Under the pieces are notes generated by a model, which ran no database searches, was not told where the DNA came from, and was given only the letters and a program-made list of their open reading frames with translations. Below are positions 7,645-15,597 of a DNA stretch of 38,695 bases, piece by piece. This DNA is from Desulfurobacteriaceae bacterium (GTDB taxonomy: Bacteria; Aquificota; Aquificia; Desulfurobacteriales; Desulfurobacteriaceae). Position 1 is the first letter of the stretch, and the number at the start of each line of letters is the position of its first letter. Location: NCBI GenBank assembly GCA_027068415.1, contig JAMOTD010000013.1, positions 1-38,695 of the forward strand, given 5' to 3'. Made by a program: the position numbers and the translations under genes.

Positions 7645-8253
7645 CTACTCCCTCCCCTCCCCGAAGGGAGGGAAGTAGAGCTCGTAGGAGAAGAGATACT
7701 TCTCAATGAAATCGCAGAGAACGTGGCCGAGGGTTATGTGAACTTCCTGTATCCTCGGAGTTGAGTGACTTTTAACCACAAAGGAGTGACGGCAGAGACC
7801 GGCGAGCTCCCCCCCGTCTTTACCGAGAAAGCCCACAGTTAAAAGCCCCTTTTCGTTGGCCTTCTTTACGGCGTTAATGACGTTTTTTGAATTTCCGCTC
7901 GTGCTTATTCCTATAAGCACGTCCCCTTCCTCTCCGAGAGCCTCAACCTGCCTTTCAAAGATTTTATCAAAAGAGTAATCGTTGGCAACGGCGGTAAGAA
8001 TTGAGGTATCGGTCGTAAGGGCAATTGCGGGGAGAGCTCTCCTCTCCATAGAGAACCTCCCCACGAGCTCGGCGGCTATGTGCTGGCAGTCTGCTGCAGA
8101 GCCTCCGTTTCCGCAAAGGAGAATCTTCTTCCCCTCCTTAACTCTCTTTGCTATCTCAAGAAAAACCTCGTAAATCTTCTCTCTGTTTTCCTCAATAAAA
8201 GCCCTCTTTAAGTCTGCACTCTCAAGGAAGGTGTAGTAAATCAGCTCCCTCAT
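7645..8253 (-). CDS. gmhA: Phosphoheptose isomerase (sedoheptulose 7-phosphate isomerase)
   Basis: Converts sedoheptulose 7-phosphate to D-glycero-D-manno-heptose 7-phosphate, the first step of ADP-heptose synthesis for the lipopolysaccharide core. The 202-residue SIS-domain protein shows [19 protein letters not shown] (46-64, with Glu62 as likely catalytic residue), [12 protein letters not shown], the phosphate-binding [11 protein letters not shown] loop and a late [12 protein letters not shown] with the expected histidine. Its ATG overlaps the rho stop codon (ATGA), so translation is coupled. A heptosyltransferase-like gene at 35984 fits the same pathway. DiaA, a close SIS relative, is less likely. 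Confidence 0.92.
   Translation of the reverse strand: MRELIYYTFLESADLKRAFIEENREKIYEVFLEIAKRVKEGKKILLCGNGGSAADCQHIAAELVGRFSMERRALPAIALTTDTSILTAVANDYSFDKIFERQVEALGEEGDVLIGISTSGNSKNVINAVKKANEKGLLTVGFLGKDGGELAGLCRHSFVVKSHSTPRIQEVHITLGHVLCDFIEKYLFSYELYFPPFGEGRE
7655..7672 (-). terminator. UUCG-capped hairpin at the 3' end of gmhA
   Basis: On the minus strand CCCTCCC, TTCG and GGGAGGG form a perfect 7-bp stem closed by a C(UUCG)G tetraloop, overlapping the last codons of gmhA. No T-tract follows, so it may stabilise or stall the RNA more than terminate it. Confidence 0.35.
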
Positions 8254-9521
8254 GCGTTCATCGCCTTCAGGAAGTCTTCGTTGGTCTTGTACTTCCTGAG
8301 CTTGTCAAGGAGAAACTCCATTGCCTCAACGGGGGACATTGAGGTTAAGAGCCTCCTTAAAATCCAGATTCTGTTAAGCTCCCACTCTGAAAGGAGGAGC
8401 TCCTCCTTCCTCGTTCCCGATTTGTGAATGTTTATTGCAGGGAAGATTCTCCTCTCAACCAGCTGCCTGTCAAGGACGATTTCCATATTACCGGTTCCTT
8501 TAAACTCCTCAAAGATAACGTCGTCCATTCTTGAGCCGGTCTCAACGAGGGCAGTTGCCAAAATCGTTAAACTTCCGCCCTCTTCTATGTTCCTTGCGGC
8601 TCCGAAGAACCTCTTGGGCTGCCTGAAGGCGTGGGCGTCAATACCTCCGGAGAGAACCTTTCCGCTGGGAGGAGTTAAAGTGTTGTAAGCCCTTGCAAGC
8701 CTCGTTAGGGAGTCAAGGAGGATTACAACGTCCTTTTTGTGCTCAACAAGTCTTTTTGCCTTCTCAATAACGATTTCGGAAACCTGAGCGTGCCTCTCGG
8801 GGGGCTCGTCAAAGGTTGAGGAGATAACCTCGTCGGCGAGGGTATTCCTCTTCATGTCGGTAACTTCCTCGGGACGCTCGTCAATGAGGAGGATAATCAG
8901 ATAAGTATCGGGGAAGTTTGTCTTTATCGCGTTTGCAATTTTCTGAAGAAGAACGGTTTTGCCGGCCCTGGGGGGAGCAACTATAAGTCCCCTCTGTCCC
9001 TTCCCTATGGGCGTAATTAGGTCAACAACCCTGGTAGAGAGCTCGCTGGGGTCGTGCTCAAGCCTGAAGCGCTCGGTGGGATGAAGGGGGGTAAGCTGGT
9101 CAAACTGGGGTCTCTCCTTTGCAACCTCGGGGGGCTCCCAGTTGATTGCGTAAACCTTCAAGAGGGCGTAGTACTTTTCGTTCTCCTTGGGCGGCCTTAC
9201 CTCGCCTGCCACCGTGTCGCCCGTCCTCAAACCGAACTTCCTTATCTGGGAGGGGGAGACGTAGATATCGTTTGAGCTCGGAAGGTAGTTATTCTCAGGA
9301 GAGCGGAGGAAACCGAAGCCGTCGGGGAGAACCTCAAGAACGCCCACCCTGAAGATTGCTCCCCTCCTCTCGGCGTCCTTTTCAAGGATTTTCTTTATAA
9401 GCTCCTGCTTCTTTGCAGACTTTACCTCAACCCCGAGGCTCTTTGCAATCTTCCTCAGGTCAAAGATGCTCATCTTCTGAAGCTGGTCAATAGTAAAGCC
9501 CTCAAGTAAGTTTTCAGCCAT
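8250..9521 (-). CDS. rho: Transcription termination factor Rho
   Basis: Hexameric RNA helicase that ends transcription at rut sites. The 423 residues are of normal length. In order: Rho_N helical domain (about 5-50), OB-fold RNA-binding domain (about 55-128, with DGFGFLRS at 67-74), and the ATPase with Walker [12 protein letters not shown] (181-191), the [13 protein letters not shown] Walker B region and the [20 protein letters not shown] region that includes the Q/R loops. It lies between tatC (21 bases) and gmhA (ATGA overlap) in a long minus-strand operon. Confidence 0.97.
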   Translation of the reverse strand: MAENLLEGFTIDQLQKMSIFDLRKIAKSLGVEVKSAKKQELIKKILEKDAERRGAIFRVGVLEVLPDGFGFLRSPENNYLPSSNDIYVSPSQIRKFGLRTGDTVAGEVRPPKENEKYYALLKVYAINWEPPEVAKERPQFDQLTPLHPTERFRLEHDPSELSTRVVDLITPIGKGQRGLIVAPPRAGKTVLLQKIANAIKTNFPDTYLIILLIDERPEEVTDMKRNTLADEVISSTFDEPPERHAQVSEIVIEKAKRLVEHKKDVVILLDSLTRLARAYNTLTPPSGKVLSGGIDAHAFRQPKRFFGAARNIEEGGSLTILATALVETGSRMDDVIFEEFKGTGNMEIVLDRQLVERRIFPAINIHKSGTRKEELLLSEWELNRIWILRRLLTSMSPVEAMEFLLDKLRKYKTNEDFLKAMNA

Positions 9522-9542
9522 AAACTTTTCCCTCCGAAGTGG

Positions 9543-10280
9543 TTAGGAGTTATTATTCCTTCCTGCAAGTTTTGAAATCCAGATGCTCAGTTCGTAAAGG
9601 GCAAGGAGTGGTAGAGCCATCATTACCTGTGAAAAGGCATCGGGAGGAGTTAGAACTGCTGCCACTATAAATATTACTAAAATCGCAAACTTTCTGTTCT
9701 TCTCAAGCATCGTGTAATTTATGATACCCAGCCTGGAAAGCAACCACACTACCACAGGTAGAAGGAAAACAAAACCGAAGGCTAAAATCATCTGTATAAC
9801 GAAGGAGATGTAGCTGCCGATTGTAATCTGGGGGGTAAGGAGGTCTCCCATAAAGCCTAAGAGAAACCTAAGGCCGAAGGGGAGGATAACGAAGTAGGCA
9901 AAAGAGGCACCGAGGAAGAAAAAGAGAACAGAGAAGAACATAAAGGGCAGTATAAACCTTTTTTCGTGCTCGTAAAGACCCGGCTCTATAAACTTCCAGA
10001 CCTGATAGAGGACAAAGGGCAGGGCTATCAAAATTCCGGCAAAGAAGGAGACCTTAAGGGCGGTGAAGAAGGCCTCCGGAGGTGATAGGAAGATTAACTT
10101 ACCATGAAGGTTCGGGGGAAGAGGCCTTTCAAGGAAAAGGAGTATCTTTTTCTTAAAGGGCCAGGCAATAAGGAAGCCTACTACTACTGCTACTGCAGAT
10201 TTTATAAGACGCTCCCTGAGCTCTTCTACGTGCTCGGTTATGGGGAGTTCTTCCTCGTGGACTGTGTTCCTATCAGGCAT
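9543..10280 (-). CDS. tatC: Sec-independent protein translocase subunit TatC
   Basis: Core receptor of the twin-arginine translocase, six-helix inner membrane protein of 245 residues. It has the family features EEELPITEHVEELRERLI at the N-terminus (with the key Glu in EHVEELR), FLSPPEAFFTALKVS after helix 1 and VLTPPDAFSQVMMALPL near the last helices. It follows tatA by 8 bases. The translocase is needed for NapA and NapG, whose twin-arginine leaders are encoded elsewhere in this window. Confidence 0.97.
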   Translation of the reverse strand: MPDRNTVHEEELPITEHVEELRERLIKSAVAVVVGFLIAWPFKKKILLFLERPLPPNLHGKLIFLSPPEAFFTALKVSFFAGILIALPFVLYQVWKFIEPGLYEHEKRFILPFMFFSVLFFFLGASFAYFVILPFGLRFLLGFMGDLLTPQITIGSYISFVIQMILAFGFVFLLPVVVWLLSRLGIINYTMLEKNRKFAILVIFIVAAVLTPPDAFSQVMMALPLLALYELSIWISKLAGRNNNS

Positions 10281-10288
10281 CTCTCCCT

Positions 10289-10537
10289 TTACTGTTCCTT
10301 AACCTTAATTTTTTCTACGCTCTCTTCCTTTTCGCTTTTAAGGGCAGTCTCTTCCTTCTTGCTCTCTTTCTTTTCCTTCTTTTCCTCTTCCTCGTCAAGG
10401 AGACCTGAAGAGGCCTTCCTGAACTCGTTTATAGCCTTACCGGTTGAACGAGCAAGCTCGGGGAGCTTCTTAGGACCGAATATCAGGAGGGCGATTACTA
10501 AGATTATTATTAGCTCTTGGGTTCCTAAGCCAAACAT
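10289..10537 (-). CDS. tatA: Sec-independent protein translocase subunit TatA
   Basis: Pore-forming TatA/E subunit, 82 residues. One N-terminal transmembrane helix (ELIIILVIALLIFGPKKLPEL) is followed by an amphipathic helix with the FGPKKLPELARS motif and a long, very charged Glu/Lys tail, as usual for TatA. No separate tatB is visible, consistent with two-component TatAC systems in which TatA serves both roles. It lies 15 bases after trpA and 8 bases before tatC. Confidence 0.95.
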   Translation of the reverse strand: MFGLGTQELIIILVIALLIFGPKKLPELARSTGKAINEFRKASSGLLDEEEEKKEKKESKKEETALKSEKEESVEKIKVKEQ

Positions 10538-10552
10538 GGGTACCTCCGGAAA

Positions 10553-11341
10553 TTAGGGGGATTTGGTAGCCTCTTTGAGGGCTTTTAAGAGCTGTGAAAG
10601 ACCCTCTCTGTCTCTCTTCTCTATCCTCTTTACTACGGCACTTCCTACAACAAAGCCATCTGGAGTATTATACATCTTTCTTATATGCTCCGGTTTGGAA
10701 ATTCCGAAACCTACAACAGCCCTCTTCTCGGTTATCCTCTTGACCCTCTCTATGTCCTCCTCTATCCGGGCGTAGGCGAGCTTTTCCCTCTCTCCGGTTA
10801 TTCCGGTAACGGAGACGTAGTAGATAAACTCACCCGAGAGCTCCCCTATTCTCTTTAACCTCTCGTCGGTGCTGGTGGGGGCCGCAAGGAAGACCGGAGA
10901 GAGCTTCAAACTCTTAACCTTCCTTGAGAAGTCCTCCCCCTCCTCAGGCGGGAGGTCGGGAACGATAAAGCCGTCAACTCCGGCGGCCTTTGAGTCCCTT
11001 ATAAACCTCTCTTCACCGTAAACGAAAATCGGATTGTAGTAGCCCATGAGAATTATAGGCTTTTCGGGGGCAAACTCCCTGAGCTTACTAACCAGCTCTA
11101 AGACCCTGCAGGTATTTGCACCGGCAGAGAGGGCCCTCTCGTGGGCCTTCTGAATGGTGGGGCCGTCTGCAAGGGGGTCTGAAAAGGGCATTCCCACTTC
11201 AACCATGTCGGCGTACTCAAGGATTAGCTTAAAGTAGTCAAGGGACTCCCTGCAGTTCGGGTCGCAGGCGGTTGCGTAAACTATAAGGGGCTTTTCTCCC
11301 TTTCTCTTAAGGTTTTTAAAGGTTTCCTCTATTCTTTCCAT
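10553..11341 (-). CDS. trpA: Tryptophan synthase alpha subunit
   Basis: Cleaves indole-3-glycerol phosphate to indole and glyceraldehyde 3-phosphate, passing indole to TrpB. The 262-residue TIM barrel has catalytic Glu48 (MVEVGMPFSD) and Asp59 (SDPLADGP), the FIVPDLPPEE loop and the phosphate-binding VGFGISKPEHI and GFVVGSAVVKRI. trpB and the other trp genes are absent from the window, so the pathway is dispersed. The start overlaps the dedA-like gene by 26 bases and tatA follows 15 bases later. Confidence 0.96.
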   Translation of the reverse strand: MERIEETFKNLKRKGEKPLIVYATACDPNCRESLDYFKLILEYADMVEVGMPFSDPLADGPTIQKAHERALSAGANTCRVLELVSKLREFAPEKPIILMGYYNPIFVYGEERFIRDSKAAGVDGFIVPDLPPEEGEDFSRKVKSLKLSPVFLAAPTSTDERLKRIGELSGEFIYYVSVTGITGEREKLAYARIEEDIERVKRITEKRAVVGFGISKPEHIRKMYNTPDGFVVGSAVVKRIEKRDREGLSQLLKALKEATKSP

Positions 11342-11948
11342 ATCTTCTCCAGATTAAGTAGGCTATGAGGATAAGAAGGAAAAGAGGAAGAGCCACTTCC
11401 TTGTGCCTAATGATAGTTAAAAAAAACTCCCCTATCAAGTTTCCGAAAAAGAGGTAGGAGAGCATCCAAATAACAGCACCTAAAAGGTTAAAGAGAGTGA
11501 AGTTTAAAAAAGAAGGCTTAAAAGAGCCTATAACCACCGGAAGAAGAGGTCTAACAACCGGAATGAACCTTCCAAAGAGAACCGAGAGCTCCCCCTTCTT
11601 CTCAACAAACTCCTTTGTCTTAAGGAGGTCATCCTCGCTTACACCAAACCTCTTTATTAACCTCCCTAAAACCCCTTCCCCCAGGTAAGCCCCCATAAAG
11701 TAGGAGACGGTATAGCCGAGGAAGGTTCCGAGAGTACCGCAGACGACGAAGTGGAGTGGAGAGATTACGCCCTTTGCGGCCAGAACCGAGGATAGAACGA
11801 GAACTTTCTCGGCCGGCAGGATAAGCCCCAGAAGGAGGGCAGTTTCAAGGAAAGCCCACCCAAAAATGACCAAGCAGGCAAGCTTCGGGTGGAGCTCTAT
11901 AAACTTTACAGTCTCAGAGACTAAAGAGTAGAAAGAGGAAAGCTCCAC
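11316..11948 (-). CDS. DedA-family membrane protein
   Basis: Inner membrane protein of the DedA/SNARE-associated family, 210 residues with several hydrophobic segments. Members are thought to be flippases or transporters that affect lipid recycling and membrane potential; the substrate here is unknown. The family motif is clear: LFGRFIPVVRPLLPVVIG around residues 124-141. The start is GTG (11948) with a poor ribosome site, so the N-terminus is uncertain. It is the first gene of the operon running to the aldolase, with a likely -10 TATAAT at 12003-11998. Confidence 0.85.
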   Translation of the reverse strand: MELSSFYSLVSETVKFIELHPKLACLVIFGWAFLETALLLGLILPAEKVLVLSSVLAAKGVISPLHFVVCGTLGTFLGYTVSYFMGAYLGEGVLGRLIKRFGVSEDDLLKTKEFVEKKGELSVLFGRFIPVVRPLLPVVIGSFKPSFLNFTLFNLLGAVIWMLSYLFFGNLIGEFFLTIIRHKEVALPLFLLILIAYLIWRRYGKNRGNL

Positions 11949-11977
11949 TTGACACCCACAGGTGGCTAAACTAAACT
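11949..11977 (+). promoter_or_regulatory. Promoter of rpmE
   Basis: A perfect TTGACA (11949-11954), 17-base spacer and TAAACT (11972-11977) precede rpmE by about 40 bases. The -35 abuts the start codon of the divergent dedA-like gene. Confidence 0.5.
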
Positions 11978-11997
11978 TCCCTTACGCAATTAGGCCA

Positions 11998-12003
11998 ATT
12001 ATA
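11998..12003 (-). promoter_or_regulatory. -10 element for the dedA-to-aldolase operon
   Basis: A perfect TATAAT on the minus strand lies about 50 bases before the GTG of the dedA-like gene. No good -35 was found 16-18 bases upstream, so strength and regulation are uncertain. It lies within 20 bases of the rpmE start, making the divergent promoters interleave. Confidence 0.35.
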
Positions 12004-12017
12004 TCAGGAGGTTTACC

Positions 12018-12224
12018 ATGAAAAAGGGTATTCACCCCGAATACAGGGAGACCAGGGTTATCTGCGCCTGCGGAAATACTTGGGTAACCCGCTCAACAAA
12101 GTTCCCCGAAATCAGGATAGAGGTCTGCAACCAGTGCCACCCCTTCTACACTGGAACCCAGAAGCAGAAGGTAGTAAGAGGTAGGGTAGAGAAGTTTATG
12201 GCCAAGTACCAGGGCAAGTACTAA
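12018..12224 (+). CDS. rpmE: 50S ribosomal protein L31
   Basis: Ribosomal large-subunit protein that bridges to the small subunit, 68 residues. It has the zinc-binding form, with Cys16, Cys18, Cys37 and Cys40 (VICACGN and [11 protein letters not shown]). The HPFYTGTQK segment is diagnostic of the family. A strong AGGAGG site (12006-12011) precedes the ATG. In many bacteria rpmE lies next to rho; here the dedA operon containing rho is divergent, which keeps a weak trace of that linkage. Confidence 0.97.
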   Translation: MKKGIHPEYRETRVICACGNTWVTRSTKFPEIRIEVCNQCHPFYTGTQKQKVVRGRVEKFMAKYQGKY

Positions 12225-12228
12225 GGAG

Positions 12229-12633
12229 ATGGTTGAGCTCCTGTCTCAGACAGAGAACCTGATTAAGGTTATCGCAACCGCCGCCCGGGTCTGCTACTCC
12301 GGGCTTCCCCTTAAAGAGCTCCTCTCCCGTTATACCGAGGAGGAGGACAGGGAGCTCATAGAGAGAGTTGTCTCTATGGGACACCTTTCGGTGATTGAGC
12401 ACGGAGTTTTAACCTTTAGGGTAAGCGGGGAGCTGAAGGAGGAGCTCTTTGAGATTATGGTTGATAAACCCTATTTGAAGATTACCCCCAAGGGGGATTA
12501 CTTTATAGTCTCCCTTAACTTGAGAACCGCAGTTGAGCTCCTTGAGGAAAAGCCGAACCTGAAGTTCGTCAGGGAAATTGAGAAGTTCATTCCCGACTTT
12601 GTCAGGCCGAGAACTCAACAAAACTCCCCTTAA
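12229..12633 (+). CDS. ThyX-like protein lacking the catalytic core
   Basis: The 134-residue product aligns by eye with both ends of FAD-dependent thymidylate synthase ThyX but not its centre. Residues 1-63 match the N-terminal part (KVIATAARVCYS; then MGHLSVIEHGVLTF at 50-63), and residues 90-126 match the late part (FIVSLNLRTAVELL, recalling the TVNARSLMNFL region of true enzymes). The intervening ThyX motif RHRxxSxNExSxR and its flanks are absent, so I doubt thymidylate synthase activity. The frame is intact and conserved-looking, unlike a pseudogene. AAGGAG abuts the ATG with no spacer, and the rpmE stop is 4 bases upstream, suggesting translational coupling. Its last 32 bases overlap the convergent gene. 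Confidence 0.7.
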   Translation: MVELLSQTENLIKVIATAARVCYSGLPLKELLSRYTEEEDRELIERVVSMGHLSVIEHGVLTFRVSGELKEELFEIMVDKPYLKITPKGDYFIVSLNLRTAVELLEEKPNLKFVREIEKFIPDFVRPRTQQNSP

Positions 12634-13603
12634 TTAACTTCCTCTTCACTTCCTCTAACCTTTCCCTATCAACCTTCTTAACCGAAACCGGTTTTAAACC
12701 CTCCTCTTTAAGGAGATTTAAGAGCTCCTCCTCTTTTATCCTCTCTAAGAGCTCCCTGCTGCCGCTCAGCTCAACCGAGACGGAGCTCCCTATTGCCCTA
12801 ACGAGCCCCAAAAACTCCCCCAAAGGGCTCTTCCCATCAATCAGGGCGACCTGAAAGCCTTCATAACTGCCGAAAATCACTCTCCCTTCAAAGCCCTCGC
12901 CTGAAAGGGGAAGGAGGAGAACCCCGAGGGTAGAGAATAGAAGGAGAGAGCCAACGGTAAACTCAATCAGCTCCTTTATAACCTGCCTGTTTACCTCTTT
13001 GGGGAGCTCCCCCTTAACCCTCTTGTAAACCTCCGGCCTGAGGATTAAGAGAAGGGAGATTAGGAGCTCTTTCCCCGGTAGGAGCTCACCTTTTGAAAAG
13101 AAGGCCGAGAGCTCCCGGTAGAGCTCGGGGTAGTTCAGCCTAACAAACTCAAGGACTTCTTTCCTAACCTTTTCATTTAAAACTGAGTAAACAAGAGCCC
13201 CGTTTACTTTAAAGAGCTCCGGTAGGAGTTTACCCAAAAGGGCAAGCCCCTTACCCTCAACCAGCGAAAGCTCAATACGGGGAGAGGTTGACTTAACCCT
13301 CAGAAAGAGCTCCTGTCCTGGCTCAAAACTCCTCTCAACCTCAAGCCTTGCGGCAATTACGCTGTTGCCGACCTTTAAAAGGGCTTTACCGTCGGGGGTG
13401 TACTCAAGGAAGAGTGCCTTTAATAAGAGGTTCTCAAACTCCTGCCCCTTATCCCCCTTTGCCGCCCCCTTTGAAATCTGGGCAAGGAGCTTCTTCATAT
13501 CGTAGTAGGAGAAGTTCTCAAGTTTTAAGGGTAAATCCCTGCTTATCGCCTCTACCGGGATAATCCCCTCTATCCGCCTGATTTCCAACTCTTCCTCACT
13601 CAA
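12602..13603 (-). CDS. Conserved hypothetical protein, weakly FliK-like
   Basis: Function unknown; 333 residues, no signal peptide. The N-terminal half has a small beta-rich segment (LLKVGNSVIAARLEVERSF to RVKSTSPRIELSLVE, about 75-115) and the C-terminal part a pattern resembling the FliK hook-length-control C-terminal domain (KSPLGEFLGLVRAIGSSVSV, then RELLERIKEEELLNLLKEEG). A hydrophobic stretch (FTVGSLLLFSTLGVLLLPL) lies near residue 225. No flagellar genes are near. The listed start is TTG at 13603 inside the cysK end; a TTG at 13588 with GAGG upstream is an alternative. Its stop lies inside the convergent ThyX-like gene. Confidence 0.55.
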   Translation of the reverse strand: MSEEELEIRRIEGIIPVEAISRDLPLKLENFSYYDMKKLLAQISKGAAKGDKGQEFENLLLKALFLEYTPDGKALLKVGNSVIAARLEVERSFEPGQELFLRVKSTSPRIELSLVEGKGLALLGKLLPELFKVNGALVYSVLNEKVRKEVLEFVRLNYPELYRELSAFFSKGELLPGKELLISLLLILRPEVYKRVKGELPKEVNRQVIKELIEFTVGSLLLFSTLGVLLLPLSGEGFEGRVIFGSYEGFQVALIDGKSPLGEFLGLVRAIGSSVSVELSGSRELLERIKEEELLNLLKEEGLKPVSVKKVDRERLEEVKRKLIKGSFVEFSA

Positions 13604-14507
13604 AGAGGTCTGTACTCAGATACCTCTCTCCCGTATCGGGAACGACAGTAACAATCCTCTCTTTTATCCCCAGCTCTTTGGCCACCTTAACTGCAGCGTA
13701 AAGGTTTGCACCTGCCGAAATCCCCGCCAAAACCCCAAACTCCCTTGCAAGGAGCCTTGAGTACTCCTTTGCCCTCTCGTAAGGGACGGCTACAACCCTG
13801 TCTATCAGGGAGGTGTCAAGGGTTTTGGGAATAAACCCTGCACCTATACCCTGAATCCTGTGGGGAGCAGGGGGCTTTCCCGAAAGGACCGCACACTCCT
13901 CGGGCTCAACGGCAACGCAGGTGCAGTCGGGGTTAACCTCCTTAAACCTCTTTGAAATTCCGGTAAATGTTCCTCCCGTTCCGACGCCCGCAACGAAGAG
14001 GTTGGGGAGCTCTCCCATCTGCTCAAGGATTTCCCTTGCGGTCTGCCTATAGTGGACGAGGGGGTTAACGGGGTTCTCAAACTGGCGGGTGGGGTAGTAC
14101 TTATCGGGGTTCTCCTTAACGAGCTCCTCAAGTCTCCTAACCGCCCCGGGAATTCCCTCCTCGGCGGGAGTTAAGAGGAGCTGTGCGCCGTAGGCCTTTA
14201 AAATCCTCTTCCTCTCATCGCTCATGTTCTCAGGCATAACGATTAAACACTTTAAGCCCTTTGCCGCACAGACGAGGGCTATACCGATTCCCGTATTCCC
14301 GCTCGTCGCCTCAATAACAGTCTTCTCGGGGGTGAGCTCCCCGCTCTTTAGGGCCTCCTCAATTATTGCAAGGGCGACCCTGTCCTTTATTGAGCCTCCC
14401 GGGTTGAAGCTCTCAAGTTTCAGGAAAACCTCAATCCCCTCAACAGTAACCCTTAAAAGGGGAGTATTCCCGATTGTCTCAAGGATATTTCGCGACAATG
14501 TCTTCAT
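13596..14507 (-). CDS. cysK: Cysteine synthase (O-acetylserine sulfhydrylase)
   Basis: PLP enzyme making L-cysteine from O-acetylserine and sulfide, 303 residues. PLP lysine is Lys41 (NPGGSIKDR), the asparagine/substrate loop is EATSGNTGIG, and the phosphate loop GVGTGGTFTG is intact; the late GISAGANLYAA and VVPDTGERYLST are also family-typical. The start (ATG 14507, AGGAG upstream) overlaps the Trm10-like gene by 29 bases and its end touches the next gene. CysM or cystathionine beta-synthase are less likely from the length and motifs. Confidence 0.95.
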   Translation of the reverse strand: MKTLSRNILETIGNTPLLRVTVEGIEVFLKLESFNPGGSIKDRVALAIIEEALKSGELTPEKTVIEATSGNTGIGIALVCAAKGLKCLIVMPENMSDERKRILKAYGAQLLLTPAEEGIPGAVRRLEELVKENPDKYYPTRQFENPVNPLVHYRQTAREILEQMGELPNLFVAGVGTGGTFTGISKRFKEVNPDCTCVAVEPEECAVLSGKPPAPHRIQGIGAGFIPKTLDTSLIDRVVAVPYERAKEYSRLLAREFGVLAGISAGANLYAAVKVAKELGIKERIVTVVPDTGERYLSTDLFE

Positions 14508-15570
14508 CTCTTAGCTCCTTCAGAACGTAAACCTTCTTCTTCCTCTTCTCGGTTTCTCCGATTACTCTATCAAAAACCGACGGTCTGTAGACGAAAAAGC
14601 CGCTGACGTGCTTTGCCCCTTTCCTAAAGAAGAAGTCGGTTAACGAGAGCTCCTCCTTCCACCTTCTGTAAACCTCTTCCGGAATTCCCCTCAGGAGCGC
14701 CCCTCCCACGAGGAAGCGGCGGCTCTCTTTCTGAAGGAGCTCCCTTAAAAACCTGAGCTTTGAGTCTCTGGTCAAGTTCCTCTTTACCGCTTCGTAGAGG
14801 GAGAGGTTGGAGGTAAGGTAGTCGCAGACGATTTTCACAATCTCGTTAATCCTGTCGGGAACAACCGAGACAATCCCTTTATAGGTAATCCTCCTGTGGA
14901 GGAACTGGGGAAGAACCCGGGCGGTTGAGCCCTTTAGCCTCTCGCTGCTGTCAACAATACCCCCGACAACAATTAAAGTGTTGGGTGTCACCTCCTCGTG
15001 GGTGAACTCCTCTTCAGCGTTCGGGTCAAGGACTATAACCCTATCGTAGCGTTTCAACCCTTCGGGCTCAAGGAGTTGAAAGGGGAAGGGCTTAAAGATT
15101 CCCTTTAAGAAGAAGAGGGCTTCGTCGGAGGCAGAGAGGATGTAGAAGTTCTCCGGGGTAAAGTAGTCCTTAATCGTCCCGTAGGTTATCTCAATCTGAA
15201 CGGCCAAACTCTTCCTCTCCCTCTCTCTGAGCTCGTTAAAAAGGGAGAGCTCCACCGCAAAGTCGGGGTAGTTGAAGGTAATGTCAGAGAAATCTACAGT
15301 CCCCTTCCTCTTAACAACGGCGGCGTCCGCCTCCTCACCGCCTCTAAAGGCAAGGAGCTTAACTTCCCCCACCTCGTCAAGGACTTTACCCGGCAGGATT
15401 TTCTCCTCAAACTCCTCCTGAAGGATTACTCCGTAGCTCCCCTTAACGAGGCCGTAGGCAAGGCGGTTAAAGAAGTCTCCCCTTCCCGGCTTAAAGAGGA
15501 GCTTCGGCCTTTTTACTCCTAAAACCGATAACCTTTCGGCTACAATTTCCTTAGGTCTTTTAAACTTCAT
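14479..15570 (-). CDS. Trm10-like SPOUT RNA methyltransferase (archaeal type)
   Basis: Predicted SAM-dependent RNA methyltransferase, 363 residues. The segment TLIVVGGIVDSSERLKGS (about 203-220) followed by KGIVSVVPDRINEIVKIV (about 236-253) and a late NLTRDSKLRFLRELLQKE resembles archaeal Trm10, which makes m1G9 or m1A9 in tRNA. The N-terminal 190 residues are not recognised. Trm10 is known from archaea and eukaryotes, so a bacterial copy would suggest transfer from archaea. The gene starts 27 bases from the divergent argJ, overlaps cysK at its end, and may be transcribed leaderless (TATAAT at 15583-15578). Confidence 0.6.
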   Translation of the reverse strand: MKFKRPKEIVAERLSVLGVKRPKLLFKPGRGDFFNRLAYGLVKGSYGVILQEEFEEKILPGKVLDEVGEVKLLAFRGGEEADAAVVKRKGTVDFSDITFNYPDFAVELSLFNELRERERKSLAVQIEITYGTIKDYFTPENFYILSASDEALFFLKGIFKPFPFQLLEPEGLKRYDRVIVLDPNAEEEFTHEEVTPNTLIVVGGIVDSSERLKGSTARVLPQFLHRRITYKGIVSVVPDRINEIVKIVCDYLTSNLSLYEAVKRNLTRDSKLRFLRELLQKESRRFLVGGALLRGIPEEVYRRWKEELSLTDFFFRKGAKHVSGFFVYRPSVFDRVIGETEKRKKKVYVLKELRDEDIVAKYP

Positions 15571-15577
15571 GGGGTAA

Positions 15578-15583
15578 ATTATA
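15578..15583 (-). promoter_or_regulatory. -10 element for the Trm10-like operon, possibly leaderless
   Basis: A perfect TATAAT on the minus strand ends 7 bases before the ATG at 15570, which would put the transcription start at or next to the start codon. There is no ribosome binding site upstream of that ATG, consistent with a leaderless mRNA. No clear -35 was found; it would lie inside argJ. Confidence 0.4.
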
Positions 15584-15597
15584 CGGAAGGAGGAGAG

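Larger units (their letters stand above)
6773..11948 (-). other. Long housekeeping operon: dedA-like, trpA, tatA, tatC, rho, gmhA, aldolase
   Basis: Seven genes on the minus strand with spacings of -26, 11, 8, 21, -4 and 77 bases in the order given, so one transcript is likely, apart from a possible extra start before the aldolase. No internal terminator was seen until the hairpin at the end of gmhA. The genes belong to unrelated pathways, a common pattern in Aquificota. Confidence 0.6.

Noticed and set aside
12229-12633. Functional thymidylate synthase ThyX
   Set aside because: The catalytic ThyX motif and surrounding core are absent and the protein is about 90 residues short.
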